The position numbers and the translations under genes were made by a program. Below the pieces are notes generated by a model. The model did no database searches. It saw only the letters and a program-made list of their open reading frames with translations, and was not told where the DNA came from. From positions 1 through 23,686 of the IMG/VR virus record IMGVR_UViG_3300009469_000001: a stretch of 23,686 nt of DNA; one strand, given 5' to 3'. Of the stretch, positions 15,389 through 21,746 are shown one piece after another (position 1 is the first letter of the stretch; each line of letters starts with the position of its first letter). The DNA comes from a virus.

Positions 15389-15920
15389 AGTGGTTATGGG
15401 GGTAGACTCATCTACCAATTCATTTGCGTTCTGCCTGTTCGATAAGGAGCCAATTAAATGGGGAAAGATAACTTTCAATGGGAACAATATCTACGACAAA
15501 GTTGTAGATTGCAGAGACAAAATGAAATTTATAAAAGAAGAAGTGCATCCAGATTATATTTGTATAGAGTCTGCAATCATGGTAAAATCTCAGGCAGTAG
15601 CGATAAATATGGCTATGATTGTAGGAAGTCTGATATCTGAATTAGCATTAGACTCACGTTCAATAATTACTGTACCACCAGCAACATGGCAAAACTATAT
15701 AGGAAATAAAAATTTAACAAAAGAAGAAAAGGCCCTAATAAAAAAACAAAATCCAGATAAATCTGAAGCCTGGTATCGTAATACCGCCAGAAACATAAGA
15801 AAGCAACGGACAATAGATTTTTTTAATGACAAGTATGGAATGAGTTTAGATGATAATGATGTTGCAGACGCTTGTGGAATTGCCTACTATTCCTATGAGA
15901 AATTGACAAGTCATGGCTAA
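15354..15920 (+). CDS. RuvC-like Holliday junction resolvase
   Basis: The product has 188 residues; the start overlaps the zinc-knuckle gene by 35 nt. The RNase-H-fold acidic residues are visible: Asp18 in VVMGVDSSTN, Glu72 in ICIESA, and Asp169/Asp172 in DDNDVADACG. These match the DEDD-like set of RuvC. An inserted Lys-rich segment (residues 118-150) lies before the last motif. It would cleave recombination junctions or branched DNA before packaging. It is the third candidate junction nuclease in the window. Confidence 0.88.
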   Translation: MSLKKLIKQNAKVVMGVDSSTNSFAFCLFDKEPIKWGKITFNGNNIYDKVVDCRDKMKFIKEEVHPDYICIESAIMVKSQAVAINMAMIVGSLISELALDSRSIITVPPATWQNYIGNKNLTKEEKALIKKQNPDKSEAWYRNTARNIRKQRTIDFFNDKYGMSLDDNDVADACGIAYYSYEKLTSHG

Positions 15921-16074
15921 ACTATATGAAAGTAAAGCGTACCTGACTAAAAGATATTCCATAGAAAAGAAAAGCCTGGAAGAAATTGCAAAAGAGTGTA
16001 ATGTTAGCCATCAAACAATATATAGGTACTTAATGAAATTTGGACTGATAAGAAACCCGAGGAAACTATCATGA
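15913..16074 (+). CDS. Small helix-turn-helix protein
   Basis: This 53-residue gene runs from ATG 15913 to TGA 16072-16074, overlapping its upstream neighbour by 8 nt and the next gene by 4. SLEEIAKECNVSHQTIYRYL (21-40) is a clear helix-turn-helix of the type found in resolvases and at the end of HNH homing nucleases. The rest is basic (RNPRKLS). It may be a small regulator, or a DNA-binding module left over from a mobile nuclease. Confidence 0.75.
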   Translation: MAKLYESKAYLTKRYSIEKKSLEEIAKECNVSHQTIYRYLMKFGLIRNPRKLS

Positions 16075-16406
16075 AAGAAACTAACCTGTCTGATATGTAC
16101 GCAGAGGCAAAAAGTATTGAAGAGAGATCATTCTTTCCAAAAAATAATACAGAGATAGCAATTGTAGATGAGTGCCAGAGAATGGCGATGATGTTAGTAG
16201 AAAAGAATCGTGCCTACGGAAACTCTGCCCTTGATCCAGTAAGAATCATGTCATCATCAGACGCAACAGAGCAATTAAAAGTTAGAATAGACGATAAATT
16301 ATCTAGATTTATGAGAGGTAAGAATTATCACGGAGACAATGATCTTGACGATCTGATAGGTTATCTGGTATTATTGAGTATTGTACAAAAGGAGACATGG
16401 AAGTAA
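16071..16406 (+). CDS. DUF1599/Nmad1-like nucleotide-metabolism protein
   Basis: The product has 111 residues. The central stretch AMMLVEKNRAYGNSALDPVR, then RIDDKLSRFMRG and DLDDLIGYLVLL, follows the pattern of the DUF1599 (nucleotide modification associated domain 1) family: KNxxYGN, RxDDKLSR and D..DLIGY. That family is linked by genomic context to phage nucleotide metabolism and DNA-base modification. The exact reaction is unknown. The gene overlaps the HTH gene by ATGA. Confidence 0.68.
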   Translation: MKETNLSDMYAEAKSIEERSFFPKNNTEIAIVDECQRMAMMLVEKNRAYGNSALDPVRIMSSSDATEQLKVRIDDKLSRFMRGKNYHGDNDLDDLIGYLVLLSIVQKETWK

Positions 16407-16582
16407 TGCCGTTATATACCTTTACATGCATGGATTGCGATAAGACGCATGAAATGATATTAAAGATTGAGGAAAGGAATAATGCTATTTGTCCAGACTG
16501 CGGAATGCGGCTGGTCAGGAACCTTGATTCCCCAGGTATGGTATGGGCACCCACCCGTGGCGGTAGTGGTTTCGCCACTTAA
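16406..16582 (+). CDS. FmdB-like zinc-ribbon protein
   Basis: I start this at ATG 16406 (58 residues) because FmdB proteins begin MPxYxYxC, because it overlaps the upstream stop by TAATG, and because GGAG lies about 11 nt upstream. CMDC (8-11) and CPDC form one zinc ribbon. A Pro/Gly-rich tail, APTRGGSG, follows. FmdB-like proteins are small putative regulators with no known enzymatic role. Confidence 0.78.
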   Translation: MPLYTFTCMDCDKTHEMILKIEERNNAICPDCGMRLVRNLDSPGMVWAPTRGGSGFAT

Positions 16583-16594
16583 TAAAGGAGAACT

Positions 16595-16897
16595 ATGTCT
16601 AGACGACAATCAAGAGACTCTGAGGAACTTCCGACTTACAAAGTAAATCCAGATATATCCGTTTTCTACGAACTTAAATTTGGCAAGGATATAATAAAAC
16701 CAGGAGACTCCTTGAAGTTTAAGGATGTAAGAGGATCTTTTAGATTTATCCGCCTTGCTCATAATGTTAAGAAGGATGTTACTTGGATAGACTGCTACTC
16801 TCCAACTACTGGAGAATATAGATCTTTCTATGTAGAAAAACTTAAGGGCGTCGTCCATGCTAAGAAAAGTATTAGAAAGAAGATGAATGTCAACTGA
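16595..16897 (+). CDS. Conserved-looking hypothetical protein
   Basis: This encodes 100 residues behind AAAGGAG. It is beta-rich and basic: a first strand pair (SVFYELKFGKDIIKPGDSLK), then FRFIRLAHN, WIDCYSPTTGEYRSFYV and a basic tail (AKKSIRKK). The layout suggests a small SH3- or Tudor-like barrel that could bind DNA or a protein. I recognise no named family. It overlaps the small terminase gene by 11 nt. Confidence 0.7.
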   Translation: MSRRQSRDSEELPTYKVNPDISVFYELKFGKDIIKPGDSLKFKDVRGSFRFIRLAHNVKKDVTWIDCYSPTTGEYRSFYVEKLKGVVHAKKSIRKKMNVN

Positions 16898-17405
16898 TGT
16901 AGTCCTGGCTGAACGCTGGGAAAAAATTAATAAGGTTGTCGATGTGTTCCTTAAGGGAACCACGAACCCCTCTGCAATTGCTAAGGCTACTGGGTTTAAA
17001 AGAGCAGAAGTCCAGGAGTTCCTTGATGAGTGGCGCTCTGTCATTCAAAGCGATAGACAGATTCAAATGCGTGCAAGAGAGGCTTTGTCTGGGGCCGACC
17101 GACATTACTCAATGCTGATTGAGGAGGGCTGGGATGTTATTAATCAGGCTGGTACAGTTGGAGATTTGGGTAAGAAAACTGCTGGGATTAAGATTGTAGC
17201 GGACATTCAACAGAAGCAAATAGATATGCTACAAAAGGCTGGGCTAATTGAGGATAGTGAAATCGCTCAACAAATAATTGAAACGGAGCGTAAGCAGGAA
17301 GTCCTAGTTAAAATCTTAAAAGAAGTTGTGGCAGATTGCGACCATTGTAAGAGAGAAGTATTTAGGCGTCTAGAAGAAGTTACAGGTAAGGCGGAGGGCT
17401 TCTGA
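16887..17405 (+). CDS. Putative terminase small subunit
   Basis: The product has 172 residues. NPSAIAKATGFKRAEVQEFL (about 27-46) is a helix-turn-helix typical of small terminases, which bind the packaging site. A long helical middle (DLGKKTAGIKIVADIQQKQI) would form the oligomerisation core, and a late CDHC pair may bind zinc. It lies directly upstream of the large subunit with a 1-nt overlap, the normal order. The call depends on this context as much as on the motif. Confidence 0.78.
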   Translation: MSTDVVLAERWEKINKVVDVFLKGTTNPSAIAKATGFKRAEVQEFLDEWRSVIQSDRQIQMRAREALSGADRHYSMLIEEGWDVINQAGTVGDLGKKTAGIKIVADIQQKQIDMLQKAGLIEDSEIAQQIIETERKQEVLVKILKEVVADCDHCKREVFRRLEEVTGKAEGF

Positions 17406-19180
17406 TGTTTGATGATTTCATATCTGCCCTGGAAGAAGACGAGTTTGAAGAACACCCAGTAAATATTGAAGAGTTTGTTACAAATGAAGACTACCTACAT
17501 CTTCCACCTCTTTCAGAATATCAATATCAGGCTATCAAGGCTATGACACAAATCTATAAAAAAGACACACTCATAAAACTTTATGGTGAAGAAGAAGGCA
17601 CAAAGAGATTCAAGCAAACCTGTAATGAGGTTATACTGCAACTGGGAAAGGGTAGCGGTAAGGATTATCTATCTACAATTTCAGTAACGTATCTTGTTTA
17701 CCTATTGCTGTGCTTGAAAGACCCTGCAAAATATTTTGGAAAACCCCCAGGAGATTCAATTGACATTATCAATATTGCTATTAACTCCGAACAGGCAAAG
17801 AACGTATTCTTTAAAGGTTTTCGCAAAAGAATTGAAGATTCTCCATGGTTTGTCGGTAAATATGCTATTACAGCGCAAAGCGTATCGTTCGATAAATCCA
17901 TTACATGCCACTCTGGTCACTCAGAACGGGAATCATGGGAAGGGTATAACGTTATCTGTGTAATTCTGGATGAGATCTCTGGCTTTAGCACAGTATCGAC
18001 AAGCGGTAACGAGCAGGCCAAGACAGGTCAGGCGATCTATGATATGTATAGGGCCTCAGTAGATTCACGCTTCCCAGACGTTGGGAAGGTTGTCCTTCTT
18101 TCATTCCCTAGATACCGTGACGACTTTATTCAGCAGAGGTACAACGCTGTCATTGCTGATAAAGATGTAGAGATAAAGTCTCACAAATTTAAATTAGATG
18201 ATGAACTGGAAAATGTTGCAGAAAATGAGTTCACAGTTGAGTGGGAAGAAGATCATATTAACGCCTACAAATATCCAAAAGTATTTGCCCTTCGTAGGCC
18301 AACGTGGGAGGTCAATCCAACGAGATCAATAAATGATTTTAAGATTGCATTCTACAACAATCCGGTAGATGCCCTTGGTAGATTTGCCTGTATGCCTCCA
18401 GATGCAGTAGATGCTTTCTTCAAATCTAAGGAAAAAATTCTCACATGCTTTAATCAGCCTATGAACGGTGTGGACGATGACGGCAGGTTTAGAGATTGGT
18501 TTAGACCCCAGGAAAGCAAAGAGTATTATATCCACGTTGACTTGGCACAAAAGCACGACCATTGTGCTGTAGCAATGGCTCATGTTGATAGATGGGTTCA
18601 TCTAAAAAGTTTTATGAATCATAGTGTGGTCAGCCCTATCGTTGTCGTGGATTGTGTGAGATGGTGGACCCCGACCTCCGACAAATCTGTTGATTTCTCA
18701 GAAGTTAAACAGTTTATTGTGGACCTAAGATCACGGGGATTTAACATTAAAAAGGTTACATTCGATAGGTGGAATTCACACGATATCATGTCAGAACTTA
18801 GAATGATTGGCATAGAAACAGAGACTCTTTCTGTAGCAAAGAAGCATTATGATGACATGGCTATGCTGGTCGGAGAAGAAAGAATTGTTGGACCCAGCAT
18901 TAAACTTCTTACAGATGAGTTACTTCAACTTAGAATTATCCGTGACAAAGTGGACCATCCAAGAAAAGGTAGTAAAGATCTCTCAGACGCGGTTTGTGGT
19001 GCCATTTATAATTCTATTGCCTATACCAGAAGAGAAGATGAAGAAATAGAAATTGAAGTACACACATTTAAACAATTAATTAGAGATCGTGAAAAAGAAG
19101 AGGCAGATAGAAATATTATTAAACCGCCAATTCCACCAGAAAGTTTTGATGATTATGTTAATTCTATAGGGATGGTATAA
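17405..19180 (+). CDS. Terminase large subunit
   Basis: The product has 591 residues. The ATPase motor has Walker A GKGSGKD (81-87) and Walker B VICVILDE (183-190). The nuclease domain has acidic residues in YIHVDLA (Asp379), VTFDRWN (Asp454) and KDLSDAV (Asp528), the two-metal centre that cuts concatemers. The Walker A ends GKD rather than the common GKS/GKT. It packages phage DNA into proheads with the small subunit. It follows the replication block, while tail genes lie at the window start, so the map is best read as circular. Confidence 0.94.
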   Translation: MFDDFISALEEDEFEEHPVNIEEFVTNEDYLHLPPLSEYQYQAIKAMTQIYKKDTLIKLYGEEEGTKRFKQTCNEVILQLGKGSGKDYLSTISVTYLVYLLLCLKDPAKYFGKPPGDSIDIINIAINSEQAKNVFFKGFRKRIEDSPWFVGKYAITAQSVSFDKSITCHSGHSERESWEGYNVICVILDEISGFSTVSTSGNEQAKTGQAIYDMYRASVDSRFPDVGKVVLLSFPRYRDDFIQQRYNAVIADKDVEIKSHKFKLDDELENVAENEFTVEWEEDHINAYKYPKVFALRRPTWEVNPTRSINDFKIAFYNNPVDALGRFACMPPDAVDAFFKSKEKILTCFNQPMNGVDDDGRFRDWFRPQESKEYYIHVDLAQKHDHCAVAMAHVDRWVHLKSFMNHSVVSPIVVVDCVRWWTPTSDKSVDFSEVKQFIVDLRSRGFNIKKVTFDRWNSHDIMSELRMIGIETETLSVAKKHYDDMAMLVGEERIVGPSIKLLTDELLQLRIIRDKVDHPRKGSKDLSDAVCGAIYNSIAYTRREDEEIEIEVHTFKQLIRDREKEEADRNIIKPPIPPESFDDYVNSIGMV

Positions 19181-19182
19181 CT

Positions 19183-19548
19183 ATGGATATGAACGAAGAA
19201 CTTATCAAGATGATGCTAGAAAGAGGATATATAGAGCAAGTTGGATATAATCCTGTAGGAGATCCACTATACAAAATAACGGAATTATTTTACACAGAGC
19301 AGGCCGATCTAGTAGAATGGATGCGTCAGCAAGACTCTGATACCCTAAGCAGTCTATGGTTTAAAGGATATATAGATTTAAAAATGTCTGAGGAAGGCCT
19401 GGGGTTTGTCTATCTTACAGATAGGTCAGATAGTTGGGTAGAAGCAGAAGATCTTACTGAGGATGAAAAGTCAATGATGTATCTTATTTACAGCACAGGT
19501 TCTTACTTTGGAGGTAACCCAGATTATGGATACGAGGAACGTAATTGA
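19183..19548 (+). CDS. Acidic hypothetical protein after terminase
   Basis: This encodes 121 residues starting 3 nt after the terminase stop. It is acidic, with a leading helix (NEELIKMMLERGYIEQVGYN), a winged-helix-like run around LFYTEQADLVEWM, and a Gly/Tyr-rich end. Neither a zinc site nor a catalytic motif is visible. It may be a small DNA- or protein-binding factor. The next gene overlaps by 23 nt, which implies coupling. Confidence 0.7.
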   Translation: MDMNEELIKMMLERGYIEQVGYNPVGDPLYKITELFYTEQADLVEWMRQQDSDTLSSLWFKGYIDLKMSEEGLGFVYLTDRSDSWVEAEDLTEDEKSMMYLIYSTGSYFGGNPDYGYEERN

Positions 19549-20053
19549 TTATTACAAGGAATGGGAGAACGATCAAATCAGGGCGGATCTAGATACTAAA
19601 CGTCTTCCATTCATTGTAGGCTTTGAAAATATTACTGGTGATTTTAATAAGGCTTCTGGAATTAGAAATAGTAATGCATTCCTGGCTAAAGAATCCTGGA
19701 TTATTGGGAATAAAAGGTGGGATCGCCGTGGAGCGGTGGGGACACAGAACTACATCCACTTGAAGTATGCCCCCTCACTAGATCATATATATCTTAATGA
19801 GCCACACATTAGAGACATGCGATGGGTGGCGGTAGACAACGTTCCTGGAGCCATTCCTATTACTCAGTATGAGTGGAAGCCAAACACCTTTATGATCTTT
19901 GGAGAAGAGGCTAGGGGTGTAAGCCCGATGGGGCTGGGCATGGCAGATGACGTTGTTATGATTCCTCAACTTGGTAGTGTTAGAAGTCTAAATGTTAGTG
20001 TTGCGAGCGGCATCGTAATGTATGACTATGCGACAAAACTTGGAATGCTATAA
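19526..20053 (+). CDS. SpoU/TrmH-family RNA methyltransferase (SPOUT fold)
   Basis: I choose ATG 19526, about 11 nt after GGAGG, giving 175 residues. The three SPOUT motifs are present: motif 1 in NKASGIRNSNAF with Arg47, motif 2 FGEEARGVS (125-133), and motif 3 IPQLGSVRSLNVSVASGI (146-163). These form the knot that binds S-adenosylmethionine, and this family methylates 2'-O-ribose in tRNA or rRNA. A long insertion around residues 62-120 is unlike minimal TrmL. A tRNA gene is encoded about 600 nt downstream. The target is not known; rRNA, tRNA or a phage RNA are all possible. Confidence 0.9.
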   Translation: MDTRNVIDYYKEWENDQIRADLDTKRLPFIVGFENITGDFNKASGIRNSNAFLAKESWIIGNKRWDRRGAVGTQNYIHLKYAPSLDHIYLNEPHIRDMRWVAVDNVPGAIPITQYEWKPNTFMIFGEEARGVSPMGLGMADDVVMIPQLGSVRSLNVSVASGIVMYDYATKLGML

Positions 20054-20059
20054 TTAATC
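20049..20059 (+). promoter_or_regulatory. Extended -10 promoter for the zinc-finger gene
   Basis: TATAAT at 20049-20054 is preceded by TGC (extended -10) and followed 5 nt later by ATG 20060. The box overlaps the methyltransferase stop. Like 6291 and 6780, it predicts a leaderless mRNA, here by one nt closer. No ribosome site is present. Confidence 0.5.
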
Positions 20060-20194
20060 ATGAAAGTATGCTCATTTTGCGGTGAAAAGGCTGAGTGGTC
20101 TGGTTCTAGGAAAGACACAATGCTTTATGTATGCAAGCCCCACTTTGAGGCATATTACATAAATTTTTCAGATTGGAAGAGACTAGATGGCTGA
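20060..20194 (+). CDS. Very small zinc-finger protein
   Basis: This 44-residue gene starts at ATG 20060 and ends at TGA 20192-20194. CSFC (4-7) and CKPH (25-28) give a Cys3His zinc site. The rest is Trp/Tyr-rich. It overlaps the next gene by 8 nt and lies downstream of the methyltransferase. Function unknown. Confidence 0.68.
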   Translation: MKVCSFCGEKAEWSGSRKDTMLYVCKPHFEAYYINFSDWKRLDG

Positions 20195-20561
20195 ATCATA
20201 TGTACCAACAGACTCAATGGCTTCTAATGCCCGTCGCGGACTTGCATTGCGAGATGAATTTAATCGCGGAGGAACGGCAGTAGGAATCGCACGCGGTAGA
20301 GATATTGCCAATAAAAAGAATCTTAGCGAGTCTACCGTATTGAGAATGCACTCCTTTTTTAGCCGCCACGCCGTTGATAAAAAGGGCAAGGGCTGGAAGC
20401 AAGGTGAAGAAGGCTATCCATCAAATGGTTTAATTGCGTGGTTGCTTTGGGGCGGTGACTCTGGAAGATCTTGGGCAGAGTCTAAGAGAAATGCAATCAT
20501 GAGAAGGAGAGAGCAGTCCAGCAAAATGTGGAAAGGTACTGCTTTCGATATAACCGAATAG
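20187..20561 (+). CDS. Conserved small phage protein of unknown function
   Basis: The product has 124 residues. MASNARRGLALRDEF, GTAVGIARGRDIANKKNLS, HSFFSRHAVDKKGKGW and GLIAWLLWGGDSGRSW follow a pattern I recall from many phages and large viruses as an uncharacterised protein or domain, sometimes joined to prohead proteases. It is soluble and basic. The gene may belong to the morphogenesis block after the terminase. No catalytic residues are assignable. Confidence 0.75.
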   Translation: MAESYVPTDSMASNARRGLALRDEFNRGGTAVGIARGRDIANKKNLSESTVLRMHSFFSRHAVDKKGKGWKQGEEGYPSNGLIAWLLWGGDSGRSWAESKRNAIMRRREQSSKMWKGTAFDITE

Positions 20562-20668
20562 ACCCCGATGTGCCAGCAATGCCGAGTTACGCGGTTGATT
20601 CCAGTATGAAGTTAGTCAAACGTGCAGAACTTAGGATGGTTATGTTACTCGCTGGCACATCGGTCTTT
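20561..20668 (+). ncRNA. Candidate structured RNA closed by a 13-bp stem
   Basis: CCGATGTGCCAGC (20565-20577) is an exact reverse complement of GCTGGCACATCGG (20651-20663), closing a 73-nt interior. Inside, GAGT (20584-20587) can pair with ACTC (20647-20650) and AAGTT (20609-20613) with AACTT (20628-20632). A second helix, TTGA (20594-20597) with TCAA (20616-20619), would interlock with the latter as a pseudoknot. TCTTTTC follows the closing stem. It lies between the upstream stop and the tRNA. It could be an independent RNA, a tRNA-precursor structure or a terminator with a long loop. I know no matching class. Confidence 0.5.
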
Positions 20669-20739
20669 TCCCGATTGGTGTAATGGCAGCACAAATGATT
20701 TTGGTTCATTTAGTCGTAGTTCAAATCTATGATCGGGAG
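20669..20739 (+). tRNA. tRNA-Gln (anticodon UUG)
   Basis: All arms fold: acceptor TCCCGAT (20669-20675) with ATCGGGA (20732-20738), D-stem GTG/CAC, anticodon stem AATGA/TCATT around TTTTGGT, and T-stem CGTAG/CTATG (one G-U) around TTCAAAT. The anticodon TTG at 20701-20703 reads CAA, and CAG by wobble. The discriminator is G; CCA is not encoded. U1 opens the acceptor instead of the usual G. The next gene starts one base after the discriminator's neighbour. Confidence 0.93.
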
Positions 20740-20740
20740 C

Positions 20741-20920
20741 ATGGAAATACATTCAGATGACGAATGTCAAAAATATTGGCGGGAGGTATTTGCCTCCCAG
20801 ATAGAAAGAACAATAAACTCTTATCATATACAAGAAAAAGATGAAGACGTAGATAGAATTAGATGGTTTCTTGAAGGATTAAGATATGCCTCTATGATTA
20901 TTAGATGGGACGATGAGTGA
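20741..20920 (+). CDS. Small charged hypothetical protein
   Basis: The likely start is ATG 20741, just outside the tRNA, giving 59 residues; ATG 20729 lies within the tRNA. The product is helical and charged, with EVFASQIERTINSYHIQEKD and RIRWFLEGLRYASMIIRWD. No signal or metal site is seen. I recognise no family. It may be expressed from the same transcript as the tRNA. Confidence 0.62.
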   Translation: MEIHSDDECQKYWREVFASQIERTINSYHIQEKDEDVDRIRWFLEGLRYASMIIRWDDE

Positions 20921-20946
20921 GACTGCTCACAAATCCCCTTTAAAAT

Positions 20947-20975
20947 TTGACCCCTTATCAGTACCCTGATAAGAT
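20947..20975 (+). promoter_or_regulatory. Promoter of the 52-residue gene
   Basis: TTGACC (20947-20952) and TAAGAT (20970-20975) have an ideal 17-nt spacer. A start near 20982 gives a short leader with a strong AAGGAGG ahead of ATG 21003. The -10 box overlaps the right arm of the inverted repeat at 20954. Confidence 0.6.
20954..20973 (+). repeat. Perfect 8-bp inverted repeat inside the promoter
   Basis: CTTATCAG (20954-20961) and CTGATAAG (20966-20973) are exact reverse complements around a 4-nt loop. It lies 33 nt after the preceding stop codon and fills most of the spacer. It could be an operator or a terminator-like hairpin for the upstream mRNA. Confidence 0.62.
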
Positions 20976-21002
20976 AAATATATCAACCCACAAGGAGGAA
21001 TT

Positions 21003-21161
21003 ATGAAGGCTTTAGGTCATTATTTTTCTGAGATTTTTAGAGGTGCCACAAGCAAAGCCTCTGGAATCCAGTCAGATTGGGACAGGGCTAGAAGAGATGC
21101 TTCTAGATTTGGACCATCACACGTTGCAGAGATTGACGCCATTTTTTCACGACAGGCATAA
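21003..21161 (+). CDS. Highly expressed 52-residue protein
   Basis: It has a consensus AAGGAGG ribosome site and its own promoter, so strong expression is likely. The 52 residues are helical and amphipathic (HYFSEIFRGATSKASGIQSD; DRARRDASRFGPSHV) and end EIDAIFSRQA. I recall similar small proteins with an EIDAIF ending in actinobacteriophages; no function is known. No membrane segment or signal is evident. It stops 4 nt before the next promoter's -35. Confidence 0.72.
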   Translation: MKALGHYFSEIFRGATSKASGIQSDWDRARRDASRFGPSHVAEIDAIFSRQA

Positions 21162-21164
21162 TCA

Positions 21165-21193
21165 TTGACACCCGCCCACGACTACTGTATTAT
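21165..21193 (+). promoter_or_regulatory. Strong promoter of the lipoprotein gene
   Basis: A perfect -35, TTGACA (21165-21170), is followed by 17 nt and TATTAT (21188-21193), one base from consensus. This is the best sigma-70-type promoter in the window. The start near 21200 gives a ~32-nt leader with AAAGG before ATG 21232. Confidence 0.72.
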
Positions 21194-21206
21194 TAGTGTC
21201 GTGGGC
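21174..21206 (+). repeat. Inverted repeat with the -10 box in its loop
   Basis: GCCCACGAC (21174-21182) and GTCGTGGGC (21198-21206) pair perfectly; ACT (21184-21186) and AGT (21195-21197) extend the stem past one bulged T. The loop holds the TATTAT box. It begins 12 nt after the upstream stop. The GC-rich stem would make a stable RNA hairpin in upstream read-through mRNA. Confidence 0.66.
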
Positions 21207-21231
21207 AAGTCATTTATAGAAAAGGATTAAT

Positions 21232-21630
21232 ATGAAAAATATTATTATTGCTGCTGCTATTTCTGCAGTTGCTCTAGTTGGATGCACATCTGAGGTGTCC
21301 CCGGCCCCGACAGTAACCATTACTGAGCAGGCCCCCGCTCCACTCCCAGCGCCAAGTGTTGATGATGGGGTGACAACTAACTCTCAAAAGTTTGTAGGTT
21401 TTGTAAGACAAAATGGTGGTGTCTATGGAAGTATTGCTAATGAATCAGACCTTCTTGGTTTGGGAGATACTATTTGTAAGGGTTTCGCAGGAGGTCTTTC
21501 AGAAGATGAGATTACTCAGGTACTATCCCAGGCTTTAATTAATAGCAATATGGGCAATGATGATGGCGCTAAGTTTGGCGCAGCACTCATTGTAGGCGCA
21601 AGAACCTATCTCTGTGTAGTAACTTACTAA
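21232..21630 (+). CDS. Exported lipoprotein resembling DUF732
   Basis: The product has 132 residues. A short signal peptide ends in the lipobox L-V-G-C18, so Cys18 would be lipidated and anchor the protein on the outer side of the membrane. A Pro/Thr-rich linker (residues 22-45) leads to a helical domain with KFVGFVRQNGGVY, LLGLGDTICKGFAGG and a paired Cys82 and Cys128, like the actinobacterial DUF732 pattern. Phage lipoproteins at the cell surface often block superinfection, which is a possible but unproven role here. It has its own strong promoter. Confidence 0.82.
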   Translation: MKNIIIAAAISAVALVGCTSEVSPAPTVTITEQAPAPLPAPSVDDGVTTNSQKFVGFVRQNGGVYGSIANESDLLGLGDTICKGFAGGLSEDEITQVLSQALINSNMGNDDGAKFGAALIVGARTYLCVVTY

Positions 21631-21746
21631 TGCCTTACTTTACATTTTATTGCTTGGTTAAGTCCGGTAACGAATACGTTATGAAACCTCATATAAATAT
21701 TTACAACAACATGATAGAAATTATTGATTGGGAAAAAAATGTATGA
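21630..21746 (+). CDS. Tiny hypothetical protein
   Basis: This 38-residue gene starts at a TAATG overlap with the lipoprotein and ends TGA at 21744-21746, overlapping the nuclease start by 8 nt. The sequence is hydrophobic and aromatic at the start (PYFTFYCLV) and mixed afterwards. It carries no catalytic residues. Coupling on both sides supports its being translated; no function is suggested. Confidence 0.52.
   Translation: MPYFTFYCLVKSGNEYVMKPHINIYNNMIEIIDWEKNV

Noticed and set aside
17736-17963. 75-residue frame inside the terminase
   Set aside because: Shadow of a strongly supported gene, with no start signal of its own.
20561-20669. Plain Rho-independent terminator
   Set aside because: The loop of 73 nt is far too long, although the T-rich tail fits; listed instead as a structured-RNA candidate.
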